Virus record (IMG/VR): IMGVR_UViG_3300044730_000509
Location: 1 to 43,764 of that record
Length of the DNA: 43,764 bases
Source of the DNA: a virus
Reading direction: 5' to 3' (one strand)
Position numbers and translations under genes: made by a program. The notes under the pieces were generated by a model. The model was not told the origin of the DNA and made no database searches. It saw only the letters and a program-made list of their open reading frames with translations. Each line of letters starts with the position of its first letter. The stretch's first letter is position 1. This document shows positions 7,337-15,806 of this stretch, piece by piece.

Positions 7337-9186
7337 TGCCTGAACAAACAATCATCCTGCGCTCTCAACCCGGCATAAAGCGGGATGGGACAAAGTATGA
7401 GGGCGACTTCTACGTCGACGGGCAATGGGTTCGTTGGCAGCGGGGGTTGCCGCGCAAGATGGGCGGCTATCGTTCGACACAGAAATTCCTCACGGAGATA
7501 AGTCGTGGGTTGTCGAACTTCACGCAGCAAGGATTTGTTTATTGTCATTCCGGCGGCGCAAGCACACTTGAGCGATTCACGATTGACGGCAGCCTCAACA
7601 GCTCCATCATTAGTGACAGAACGCCTGTGGCTGTCGCTTCTTCTTGCACCGTCACATTGACGGGCGGCGCGGCTGGTTCTGTAGACGACATCACAATTGA
7701 TGCCGTTTCAATCATGACTGGCGCGGTCGCATTCAACACAAACTTGTCTACGACAGCCGCTGACGTCGTTACCGACATCAATGTCGGCACAGGTACGCAT
7801 GGTTATACCGCGTCTAACGTCGGCGCTGTGATCACGATTGAATCAGACGTCACTGAAGGATCTAACCCGAACGGCTACGAAGTAATCGTCACCACCACGA
7901 CGATCACCGCTACCAACACCGACATGGCGGGTGGTTCGTTCGCGCTGCAAAGCTCTGCTGAAAACTTGTGGATGTTTGATTATCAGTACGAATCCTCAAG
8001 CAATCAAAATTACATCCTCGCTCATGTCGCGCCGAATTCAGAATGCATTTGCAACGATACCGGCGGCCAGATATTTTTCGGTGACGTGCTCGGAACCGCG
8101 CCACTGACCAGCATCTCGTTGCCGCCAGACGCGAACGTCACCGGCGGCATCGTTTCCTTGCACCCTTATTTGTTTTATTACGGCACCGACGGCATCATCG
8201 GGTGGTCTAAGGCGGGTGAGCCGACCAACCTGACAGACCTCGCAGGTGGCGCAGGCATTGCGCGTCCTTGGGGCCAAAAAATCATCAAAGGGTTGCCGCT
8301 GCGAGCAGGCTCCGGCAGCGCTCCTGCCGGCATCTTTTGGGCGTACGACGCGGTCATCCGTGCAACTTTCACGGGCGGCGCAACTGTTTTCCAGTTTGAC
8401 GTCATTGCTACCGAAACCTCAATCATCTCGCCGCAGTGCGTGGTGGATTACGACGGCGTGTTTTTCTGGTGCGGCGTCGACCGTTTCTTGATGTTCAATG
8501 GTGTGGTGCGAGAGGTTCCCAACCAGATGAACCTCAATTACTTTTTCGACGGCATAAACCAAAACCAAAAGAACAAAGTATTTGCATTCAAAGTGCCGCG
8601 CTATGGTGAAATTTGGTGGTGTTATCCACGCGGCGACGCTACCGAATGCACTCACGCTGTGATTTACAATGTGCGCGAGAACACTTGGTACGACACCGAG
8701 CTGCCTAATTTCGGGCGGTCTGCAGGTCAGTTCAGCAATGCGTTCGCCGCGCCTATCCTCGCAGGCGTCGTGGACGACGGCGATGGGTACAAAGTTTGGA
8801 TTCAAGAACAGCTCACCGACGAATACGACGGCTCCAACATACGACCGATCCAGTCGTATTTCGAGACAGCCGACTTGTCGTCGTTGCCGCAAGGGCGCAA
8901 TGAATACTTGCGCATCATCGCAATCGAACCAGACTTTGTGCAAAATGGCCCGATGACGGTGAAGATCACTGGCCGCGCCAACGCTCGCGCGCCAGAAGTT
9001 TTCAGCACAGACTTTGAGTTCCCTGCCAGCGCTGCGGCTGACAAACCTTACGAGCAGATCGTCATGCTCAAAGAACAGCGCCGTGAATTGCGTGTGCGGT
9101 TCGAGAGCAATGCGGTTTATGGAGACTACCAAATGGGCCAGATCATTGGTCATTTGGACACTGGCGACAGGACGGTTCTCGGATGA
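7336..9186 (+). CDS. Tail nozzle / packaged-DNA stabilisation-like protein
   Basis: The frame is open further upstream, but the leader before 7336 is Arg-rich shadow sequence. The ATG at 7336 overlaps the previous stop (TGATG), giving 616 residues. The N-terminus (RDGTKYEGDFYVDGQWVRW) and the propeller-like repeated strands later in the protein (VSLHPYLFYYGTDGIIGWS; VVDYDGVFFWCGVDRFLMF) are typical of podovirus nozzle or stabilisation proteins that close the tail tube. Residues about 95-195 are a Thr/Val/Ile-rich Ig-like module that looks inserted. It is followed by an ATGA overlap with a small gene. Confidence 0.6.
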   Translation: MPEQTIILRSQPGIKRDGTKYEGDFYVDGQWVRWQRGLPRKMGGYRSTQKFLTEISRGLSNFTQQGFVYCHSGGASTLERFTIDGSLNSSIISDRTPVAVASSCTVTLTGGAAGSVDDITIDAVSIMTGAVAFNTNLSTTAADVVTDINVGTGTHGYTASNVGAVITIESDVTEGSNPNGYEVIVTTTTITATNTDMAGGSFALQSSAENLWMFDYQYESSSNQNYILAHVAPNSECICNDTGGQIFFGDVLGTAPLTSISLPPDANVTGGIVSLHPYLFYYGTDGIIGWSKAGEPTNLTDLAGGAGIARPWGQKIIKGLPLRAGSGSAPAGIFWAYDAVIRATFTGGATVFQFDVIATETSIISPQCVVDYDGVFFWCGVDRFLMFNGVVREVPNQMNLNYFFDGINQNQKNKVFAFKVPRYGEIWWCYPRGDATECTHAVIYNVRENTWYDTELPNFGRSAGQFSNAFAAPILAGVVDDGDGYKVWIQEQLTDEYDGSNIRPIQSYFETADLSSLPQGRNEYLRIIAIEPDFVQNGPMTVKITGRANARAPEVFSTDFEFPASAAADKPYEQIVMLKEQRRELRVRFESNAVYGDYQMGQIIGHLDTGDRTVLG

Positions 9187-9419
9187 GTTTGCCACATGTT
9201 ACCTTGCCGCGTTATATGGGGTTGGTGGACTGGGCCAATCAGGTGGCGTTGGATTTAGACCCGTATGGCGCATTTGGTCGGCTGGATTCGCCCGACAACT
9301 GGCAAAATTGGGCGATGCAATTTTTGAACAACACATCGTTGGGCAGAAACTTCCCAAACCCTTACGACTTTGAAGATTGGGAAGAGTGGGCTGAACGTTT
9401 TGTGCAAACGCTCTCATGA
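9183..9419 (+). CDS. Small Trp-rich phage protein, unknown
   Basis: The 78-residue protein is rich in Trp, Asp and Asn (DNWQNWAMQFLNN; DFEDWEEWAERF) with no motif that I recognise. It overlaps its neighbours by ATGA on both sides, which supports it as a real coupled gene. Its place between nozzle and GNAT genes suggests a minor virion or assembly factor. Confidence 0.65.
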   Translation: MSLPHVTLPRYMGLVDWANQVALDLDPYGAFGRLDSPDNWQNWAMQFLNNTSLGRNFPNPYDFEDWEEWAERFVQTLS

Positions 9420-9850
9420 GATATATCGGGTTTTATCGTGAAGATGAAGCAGAAATTTGGGCAAGAGAGAAAATGGATTTGCCGGCAGCACCGGGATTTT
9501 ATCGTGCTGCAGCGGCAGTTGATGAGAACGACGAATTCGTTTGTGTGATCGTGATGACGAATTTTTCGCCGCGCAATGTTGACTTCAATGTGGTCATTGA
9601 AAAACGCAAGGTTAGGCCAAAAGCCATGAGGACCATGTTCACTGAGGCGTTCGGTTTTGTGTTCGACCGTTTGGGCACAGCGAGGATTACTGGTTTGATT
9701 CCTAGCAAAAACGAACAATCTTGCAAACTCGCTGAACATTTTGGTTTCAAATTAGAAGGCGTCATGCGCGCCGCGTTGGACGAAGACGATTTGAACATTT
9801 ATGGTTTTTTGGCTGAAGAATATCGCTCACATGCTTGGCATAGAGGATGA
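9416..9850 (+). CDS. GNAT-family acetyltransferase-like protein
   Basis: The 144-residue protein matches the GNAT fold in its second half. A helix (RTMFTEAFGFVFDRLG) is followed by ARITGLIPSKNEQSCKLAEHFGFKLEGVMR, the N-x-x-S-x-x-x-(A)-E-x-x-GF-x-x-EG(V/I) pattern of motif B, and then a C-terminal strand. Such enzymes move an acetyl group from acetyl-CoA to an amine. The usual pyrophosphate-binding Q/RxxGxG/A loop is not clear, so binding of acetyl-CoA may be altered. GNAT-like genes are frequent beside podovirus ejection genes; the target is unknown. Confidence 0.65.
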   Translation: MRYIGFYREDEAEIWAREKMDLPAAPGFYRAAAAVDENDEFVCVIVMTNFSPRNVDFNVVIEKRKVRPKAMRTMFTEAFGFVFDRLGTARITGLIPSKNEQSCKLAEHFGFKLEGVMRAALDEDDLNIYGFLAEEYRSHAWHRG

Positions 9851-9852
9851 AA

Positions 9853-11754
9853 ATGGACGTACGCGCAATAGTAGAACTCGTCAAACAAACGCCTGAAGTC
9901 CAGCGCGCAGTCGACATCATTGAAGCGCAGCTTGAGCGCGCGCCAATCATGCCGGAGGATCTGGACGAAATAATCGGCATGCTGGAAGCCGTCGTTCAAG
10001 ACCCGAATCGTTACCCGGAAGTGCGCGCGGCGGCGGTGAAAGACGGCGTCATCAGCGAGCAAGACGCGCCGCAAGAATACGATCCGACATTCGTGTTGGC
10101 TGTGTTGGTGGCACTTTATGGTTACCGTGAGCGGCTCTCGACCAAAGGGTATGCGCGCGGCGGGTTGAAGGTTGCCGGCAGACAGCTTGCCGCAGCAGGG
10201 CGCGGCGGCGACTCAATGCTCGCCCATATCAACCCGCGTGAAGCGGAAATGTTGCGTCGCATGGGCGGCTCAGGCACCGTCAACCCGAACACCGGGTTGC
10301 GTGAATATAAAAGCGGCAAAGGGCTGCTCGGCGCTATCTTGCCGATTGCACTGAACTTCATTGCGCCGGGGTTGGGCGGCGTGATTGGAACTGCATTGGG
10401 TGCGACAGCAGGCAGTGCAGCCGCGACGATGTTGGGCAGTGCGGTGATTGGTGGTGTTAGTTCAGCGCTCACTGGTGGCGACCCATTGAAGGGCGCGCTC
10501 ATGGGTGGCTTGGGCGGCGGTTTGAGCGGTGCTGTCGGCAGCGCCGCGAGCAATACATTGAAGTTGGGTTTAGGGGAAACAGGACAAGCTCTGCTTGGCG
10601 GCGCACTGGTGGGTGGCACAGCTGGCGCGTTGACGGGTGACGGCTTTGTCCGAGGCGCTTTGCAAGGCGCGGCGGGTTCTGGCCTCAGCAAACTCGCAGG
10701 CGGTTTCAGTGGCCCTTCAGCCTTTGAAAAAGGCATCAGCCAAGCCGGTCAAACGATGGGTCAAGCATTGACCGCAGGATTCGACCCGAAGACAGCAGCT
10801 ATCGCTGGCGGTTTGTCTGGGTTGGCGAGCGGCGTTCAAACTAAACTTCAATCAATGAAGCCGTCTGACAACGTCGTCGCGAATTTGAAAGCGCCGGGCG
10901 GTGGTTCATCAGGTCAACTGACTTCATTGCAGCGCGACTTAACTGGCCGGTTTTATGACGCTCAACCGGGCTCGCAGCCATCTTTGACGGGAGCGACAGA
11001 TTTAAGTCGTTTTGGATCAACGTCTGATTACAGCGCATTAACACGGCCCGGCGGCTTAAAAGTCAACGCAGGCGATTTAGACGAACTTTTGGTTCCTTCG
11101 GGCTCAGATGCTGCGTTTTCAGGTGTTGGTAAATTGCGGGGTCTGCAACCTACGCCAACCGGCACAGAAAGCGCGATTCCAAGCGGCACAGAAAGCGCTT
11201 TGCCGGGCTTGAATTTGAAGACCGCAGGAACATTGGCCTTGTTGAGCAGCTTAAAATCTAGCCGCCCACCGGAAGTCAATGCCGCGATAGAAAAGATGTC
11301 TCCAGCGCAACAAGAATATTTCAATCGTCCGAGCATCAAGTGGGATTGGAACAAGTTGCAATCTGACGCGAATGCACAACAAATGTCGTTGAGCCAATAC
11401 ATGTCGACTTATTGGCCACAAATCGCTGCTGGCACTTACAGCATTGAGCCTGCCGCGATGGCCATGGGCGGCATGTACGCGATGGGCGGTGGGCCACTGG
11501 GTGCTGTGGCGCGGCTCGTACGCGGGGGCGGCTCTGGCCGTGACGACACAATCAATGCACGGCTCTCAGACGGCGAATACGTGATGGATGCAGAGACCGT
11601 CGCGATGCTTGGAGACGGATCAGCTGACGAAGGCGCTCGCAGGTTAGACGGCATGCGCGCTCAACTGCGCAAACACAAAGGGAAAACATTGGCGCGCGGC
11701 AAGTTCAGCCCCAACGCCAAGAGCCCACTCGCATACATGAAAGGAGCCGCATAA
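9853..11754 (+). CDS. Glycine-zipper ejection (internal virion) protein with SDGEYV C-terminal motif
   Basis: This 633-residue protein has a short acidic N-terminal helical domain, then (about residues 155-300) a Gly/Ala-rich, alternately hydrophobic region with many GxxxG steps, as in proteins that insert into membranes. The C-terminal 100 residues contain YAMGGGPLGAVARLVRGG and GRDDTINARLSDGEYVMDA. The latter is a motif I recall from many phage virion proteins. It is most likely packed inside the head and ejected with DNA. GAGG at 9843-9846 fits ATG 9853 better than the ATG at 9847 that overlaps the GNAT stop. Confidence 0.65.
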   Translation: MDVRAIVELVKQTPEVQRAVDIIEAQLERAPIMPEDLDEIIGMLEAVVQDPNRYPEVRAAAVKDGVISEQDAPQEYDPTFVLAVLVALYGYRERLSTKGYARGGLKVAGRQLAAAGRGGDSMLAHINPREAEMLRRMGGSGTVNPNTGLREYKSGKGLLGAILPIALNFIAPGLGGVIGTALGATAGSAAATMLGSAVIGGVSSALTGGDPLKGALMGGLGGGLSGAVGSAASNTLKLGLGETGQALLGGALVGGTAGALTGDGFVRGALQGAAGSGLSKLAGGFSGPSAFEKGISQAGQTMGQALTAGFDPKTAAIAGGLSGLASGVQTKLQSMKPSDNVVANLKAPGGGSSGQLTSLQRDLTGRFYDAQPGSQPSLTGATDLSRFGSTSDYSALTRPGGLKVNAGDLDELLVPSGSDAAFSGVGKLRGLQPTPTGTESAIPSGTESALPGLNLKTAGTLALLSSLKSSRPPEVNAAIEKMSPAQQEYFNRPSIKWDWNKLQSDANAQQMSLSQYMSTYWPQIAAGTYSIEPAAMAMGGMYAMGGGPLGAVARLVRGGGSGRDDTINARLSDGEYVMDAETVAMLGDGSADEGARRLDGMRAQLRKHKGKTLARGKFSPNAKSPLAYMKGAA

Positions 11755-12995
11755 TGGCTAGCTTGTTCCAAGGTGACCCACAAAAGGCCACCAGCTATAC
11801 GACGTCCACGAGCGAGACGCCCAAATGGATGCAAGATGCGATTTACAACCAAATTCAGGTTGCCCAAAACATCGCCAATCGTCCTTTCATGGAATACGAC
11901 CTGCCGCGTACTGCGGAGTTGTCGCCGCTGCAACAACAAGCGTACAAAAATGTTGTTAGCAATCAAGGATTTTTCCAAGGTGACCTAGATAAAGCCCAAA
12001 CTGGAATGTATGGCTTTTCTGAGAAAGGCACTGCAGATCAGCTTGGCCAACAACAAGGCCAATATTTGTATGACCCAAGCAAAGTTCAAGGAATGCTCGG
12101 TCAAGGAATTGGTTATTTTGACAAAGCAGGCGCCACAACAGGCGAAGCGTTAGCCGAACGCGCACTGAAAGCCGCTGACCCATACTTGCAATCAGCCGCT
12201 CAAACTTCGGCTCAGAACATCAATCAATACATGTCGCCTTACCAAACAGGCGTCTTGGATGTGATTGCCAAGCAAGGTGCGCGTAACCTGACCGAAAACC
12301 TTCTGCCGGGCGTTTCAGACGCTTTTGTCAGAGCGGGCCAATTCGGTTCTTCTCGCATGGGCGAGTTGGGTGCGCGTGCGATGCGTGATACGCAAGAAGC
12401 GATCCTCAACCAACAAGCGCAAGCCGCTCAACAAGGTTATGGACAAGCGCTTGCCGCTTCTCAAGCTGATCTGGCTCGTCAAGCTCAGTTGGCTGGCACA
12501 GTCGGTTCAATCAGCGGCGCGGATTTGTCGCGCATCCTGCAAGGCGGCGCTCAGTATGGCAGCATAGGACAAGCCTACACAGGCGCAGGACAAGCCCAAC
12601 AACAGCTCGGCATGGGTGCAGCCCAAGCAGAACAACAAGCGCGCGCGGCTGATTATCAGCGGCAAATGGCAGCACTCAATCAGTTTGCGCAAATGCAACA
12701 ACAAGAGCAAGCGATGCGCGCGGCAGACGTGGCTGCGCTGGAAACAGCAGGGCAAGCACAACAAGGTCAACGTCAGCGCGAGCTCGATATGGCTTACGGC
12801 CAAGAGCGCGAAAAGTTCTTGTACCCACAACAACAAATGGATTGGCTCAGCACACAAATTCGCGGCATGGCACCAATCACGCCGCAAACTGTCACGCAGG
12901 CAGGACAAACCACGGGTGCAACGTATTCGCCTTCGCCGCTGTCGCAGTTGGCTTCTGGCGTGTTCGCGTACAAAGGTCTGCAAGGTCTCGTCTAA
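11754..12995 (+). CDS. Gln/Ala-rich internal virion protein
   Basis: The 413-residue protein is dominated by Gln and Ala, and its central third is predicted helical (for example QQAQAAQQGYGQALAASQ). The N-terminal part has a WMQDAIYNQIQVAQNIA segment, followed by RTAELSPLQQQAYKNV, typical of phage ejection proteins of the T7 gp14 class in composition though not provably homologous. It begins with a TAATG overlap and lies between two other large ejection-type genes, which makes a role in genome delivery likely. Confidence 0.6.
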   Translation: MASLFQGDPQKATSYTTSTSETPKWMQDAIYNQIQVAQNIANRPFMEYDLPRTAELSPLQQQAYKNVVSNQGFFQGDLDKAQTGMYGFSEKGTADQLGQQQGQYLYDPSKVQGMLGQGIGYFDKAGATTGEALAERALKAADPYLQSAAQTSAQNINQYMSPYQTGVLDVIAKQGARNLTENLLPGVSDAFVRAGQFGSSRMGELGARAMRDTQEAILNQQAQAAQQGYGQALAASQADLARQAQLAGTVGSISGADLSRILQGGAQYGSIGQAYTGAGQAQQQLGMGAAQAEQQARAADYQRQMAALNQFAQMQQQEQAMRAADVAALETAGQAQQGQRQRELDMAYGQEREKFLYPQQQMDWLSTQIRGMAPITPQTVTQAGQTTGATYSPSPLSQLASGVFAYKGLQGLV

Positions 12996-13004
12996 GGAAC
13001 CGTC

Positions 13005-15806
13005 ATGGGATACGAACTCAATAAACTGATGAAGCTGTATGGCGTTTCGACGCCGGGCATGGCCCCTTACACCGGTCCTGCCGGCAATGCATCGGCGTTG
13101 CAAGGTTACAATCAGTATCGCACAGACTACATGAACCGCGTGGCAGCTACGCCAATGTATGGCGAACAACAATACCTCACCGGGTTGGCTGGCGAGCGTG
13201 TTGCACCAAATTACGCGTCAATGATATCGCCGCCGACGTTCGATTCGACCGGCAAAATAATCGACACAATCACAGGCGGCACGAAAAACGACACGCTTGT
13301 CGGCGGCAAAACGGTCGACACAATCACAGGCGGCACGAAAAACGACACGATAGCAGGCGGCGGCATATCTACAGAGCCGGGTTCTTACGAATACAACTAC
13401 TTTGAAAACACCCCAGCAGATCTGGCAAAAATCAAAGAACTCCAAACCGGCCCGAACGCAAAAGCGCGTGCTGATTTAGTTGAGATGTATTTGACGACAT
13501 TTAATCGTCTGCCAGACAAGCCGGGATTTGAGTATTACTTGAACACAATCGGCAGTGACGACTACATTTCTCCAGAAGAAGCCGAGTTGTTTGCCAGAAA
13601 TGCTCAGCCTGAATTGAACCAATACAACCAATTGCAGGGATTGTATGGAAAATACGCAGGCCGTGAAGCTGACATTCCCGGTTTGGAATATTGGATGGGT
13701 GAGATTGGTCGTTCTGGCGGCGTTGACCCTGTGAGAGACCGTTTCTTAGCTGGCGTCCAAAAAGAAGTTGATATGGGCAATGCAGGGTTTAGACCCGGCA
13801 TGTATGACGTTGGTCAGATGGGTAGCCGTATTACGCCGGAAGAGTCTGCTCGGCTGTACGCAGCTGCGCCATTCGTGTTTGGCCAAGACCCCACAGGCGC
13901 GGCGAACAACCGTGCCCGACAGCAACTATATGATTTGTACACAAAGGATTTAGGCCGGACAGCGCCAGACCCAGAGGGGTTCAATTGGTGGATCAATAAA
14001 ATCGGTAGCGACAACATCATCACGCAGGAAGAAGCTAATCAGTTCTTGGCGGGGGCAAATCAACCAGCTGCGCCGATGGGCACAACCCCAAGCATGGCAG
14101 CTCCGACAGCGCCGGCTCCAGTGTCGGCGGCTCCAGCAGCGATTGCGCAACCAAGTGCCGCCCCAGCAAGTGCACCAGCTGCGCCGGTAAGTATGCCGGG
14201 AATGGCTTCGGCGGCTGACATCGCGAACGTGTTCTCTCAACAATTAGGTCGCCAACCAGAAGCTGCTGCGCTGGCTTATTACAGCACGCAGCCTTATTCA
14301 AAACTGATGAGCGATGTTTTGGGCTCTTCAGAAAGAGCGGCTATGGTGGGAGGCAGACAGATGTACCACGGCGGCGCTGTGCATGATTTAGCCCAGAAAT
14401 ACAAAGTGGGCGGCGCTGTTCGCAAATTCGAAATTGGTGGCAACAAAGGCGAGCTGGACGAAAGCAAAGTCACAGCAGTTCGTCGCGCCCGAGGCATGTT
14501 GGATGACGAAGGGTTTGAAGCTTACTTGCGCAACCAAGAATTCATCGGCAACCCTGCGGGTGAAATGCGCGCCGCAGCCAGCGGCCCTGTGACTAGAGCG
14601 GTGCCAAGCACGGAAGGCGCTGTTGAGTCGGTTTCTCCGGCTGCGCAACCAGTGAAGCCGCCGCCATCAGTCACCACGCCGGTTTCTCCTGCCGCGACAG
14701 ACTTGATGGCTATGCTCGCTAACTATGGCGATGACGTTTATGCGCCAGAGCTGAAAACGGCAAGACAAAAAGTCTCCACAGAGAATGAGAAGTTTGCTCA
14801 GATGATTGAAACAGCGATGAAAAGTGAAAGCGCTGTTCCAGACAAGACTGAGCTTTATTTCCGGCTAGCTAAAGCATTTGGCTCACCAACGAAAACCGGC
14901 GCATTGACAGAGAATTTGAGTCTAGTCGGTGGTGAGGCGGCCGAATATGCAAAAGACGTCAGAGCTGGTCAACGCGCTGACAAACAACTTCGCACGCAGC
15001 TCGGCTTGGAAGCTCAGAAGCTCCGTGCGCAGGGCGCTCGCGAAGACCTCACGACGCTGCGCACGTTGGCTGGTGAGGAAATGAAAGACAGGCGCGCCAT
15101 CTTAACAGAATACATCAAGAGTGGCCGCCCACAGTCTGAAGCAGGCAAGGCGGCAATCGACGCAGGCTTGACGCAGGGCACGACAGAGTTCACAAAGTTT
15201 GTTGAGAAGTACATCGACGACAAAGTCCGCACCGGCAACATGCTGAAAGAAGCCATGGTCGCGATTGCCGCTGGGCAACTCCAGCTCGGCAAACAGCGTG
15301 TTGATATTGCCAAACAAAGCGAACAACGGCAGCAAGAGGCCGCTGGCAAACTCACGCCCGGAGAAGTCAAGCTCAAAGCGGAAGCCGAAACAACACTCGG
15401 CGGCATCGACGACGCGATGTCTTCGCTCAAGCGTGCTTATTCGCTCAACCCCAACACATTCGACGGGACACTCATTGCGCTGGCTCAACGCAAGATCCTC
15501 GAACAAACGGATCCAAAAGATCCGCGTGTGTTGGCGACGCGCGAACAACAAAACTTGCTCAGCAAGGGTGCAATCGACAAGCTGCGCGCATCGTTCGGCG
15601 GCAACCCGACAGAAGGCGAACGTGCCGCGCTGTTGGCGTTGGAAGGGATCGATTCCAAGAGCAAGGAAGAGCGCGCACAGATTATGAAGAACACGTACAA
15701 GTTGTTGCAAGCTCGTCGTGAACGCGAACAGAAACGCTTGAACGAAATTTCCAAAGGCGCGTACCGCGAAACGACACCAGCACCAGCCGCAGGAGACCTT
15801 GAATAA
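13005..15806 (+). CDS. Large ejection-type protein with DUF4214-like repeats and RTX-like motif
   Basis: The 933-residue protein is modular. Residues about 85-120 hold two copies of (V)DTITGGTKNDT, RTX-like in character. About 145-350 hold three units of the DUF4214 pattern, each with a (L/M)Y...FNRLPDKPGFEYYL or DLGRTAPDPEGFNWW core followed by an acidic segment. Then comes a Pro/Ala linker, two short GGAV motifs (YHGGAVHDL, VGGAVRKF), and a long charged coiled-coil C-terminal half. DUF4214 is best known from secreted and surface bacterial proteins. Position and helical make-up point to an internal virion protein. It starts nine bases after the previous stop and overlaps the next gene (TAATG). 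Confidence 0.6.
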   Translation: MGYELNKLMKLYGVSTPGMAPYTGPAGNASALQGYNQYRTDYMNRVAATPMYGEQQYLTGLAGERVAPNYASMISPPTFDSTGKIIDTITGGTKNDTLVGGKTVDTITGGTKNDTIAGGGISTEPGSYEYNYFENTPADLAKIKELQTGPNAKARADLVEMYLTTFNRLPDKPGFEYYLNTIGSDDYISPEEAELFARNAQPELNQYNQLQGLYGKYAGREADIPGLEYWMGEIGRSGGVDPVRDRFLAGVQKEVDMGNAGFRPGMYDVGQMGSRITPEESARLYAAAPFVFGQDPTGAANNRARQQLYDLYTKDLGRTAPDPEGFNWWINKIGSDNIITQEEANQFLAGANQPAAPMGTTPSMAAPTAPAPVSAAPAAIAQPSAAPASAPAAPVSMPGMASAADIANVFSQQLGRQPEAAALAYYSTQPYSKLMSDVLGSSERAAMVGGRQMYHGGAVHDLAQKYKVGGAVRKFEIGGNKGELDESKVTAVRRARGMLDDEGFEAYLRNQEFIGNPAGEMRAAASGPVTRAVPSTEGAVESVSPAAQPVKPPPSVTTPVSPAATDLMAMLANYGDDVYAPELKTARQKVSTENEKFAQMIETAMKSESAVPDKTELYFRLAKAFGSPTKTGALTENLSLVGGEAAEYAKDVRAGQRADKQLRTQLGLEAQKLRAQGAREDLTTLRTLAGEEMKDRRAILTEYIKSGRPQSEAGKAAIDAGLTQGTTEFTKFVEKYIDDKVRTGNMLKEAMVAIAAGQLQLGKQRVDIAKQSEQRQQEAAGKLTPGEVKLKAEAETTLGGIDDAMSSLKRAYSLNPNTFDGTLIALAQRKILEQTDPKDPRVLATREQQNLLSKGAIDKLRASFGGNPTEGERAALLALEGIDSKSKEERAQIMKNTYKLLQARREREQKRLNEISKGAYRETTPAPAAGDLE
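13261..13349 (+). repeat. Direct repeat, 54-base period, inside the ejection gene
   Basis: A 35-base segment starting TCGACACAATCACAGGCGGC at 13261 recurs without change at 13315. The period is 54 bases (18 codons), so the frame is kept and the peptide DTITGGTKNDT is doubled. The near-identity at DNA level suggests a recent tandem duplication. Confidence 0.8.

Noticed and set aside
10122-10736. Minus-strand frame of 204 codons, Pro/Ala-rich
   Set aside because: Antisense to the Gly/Ala-rich region of the 9853 gene; Pro/Ala is simply the complement of Gly codons.
13261-13349. Repeat pair as a CRISPR or integration scar
   Set aside because: Only two in-frame copies without spacer structure; it is a coding duplication.
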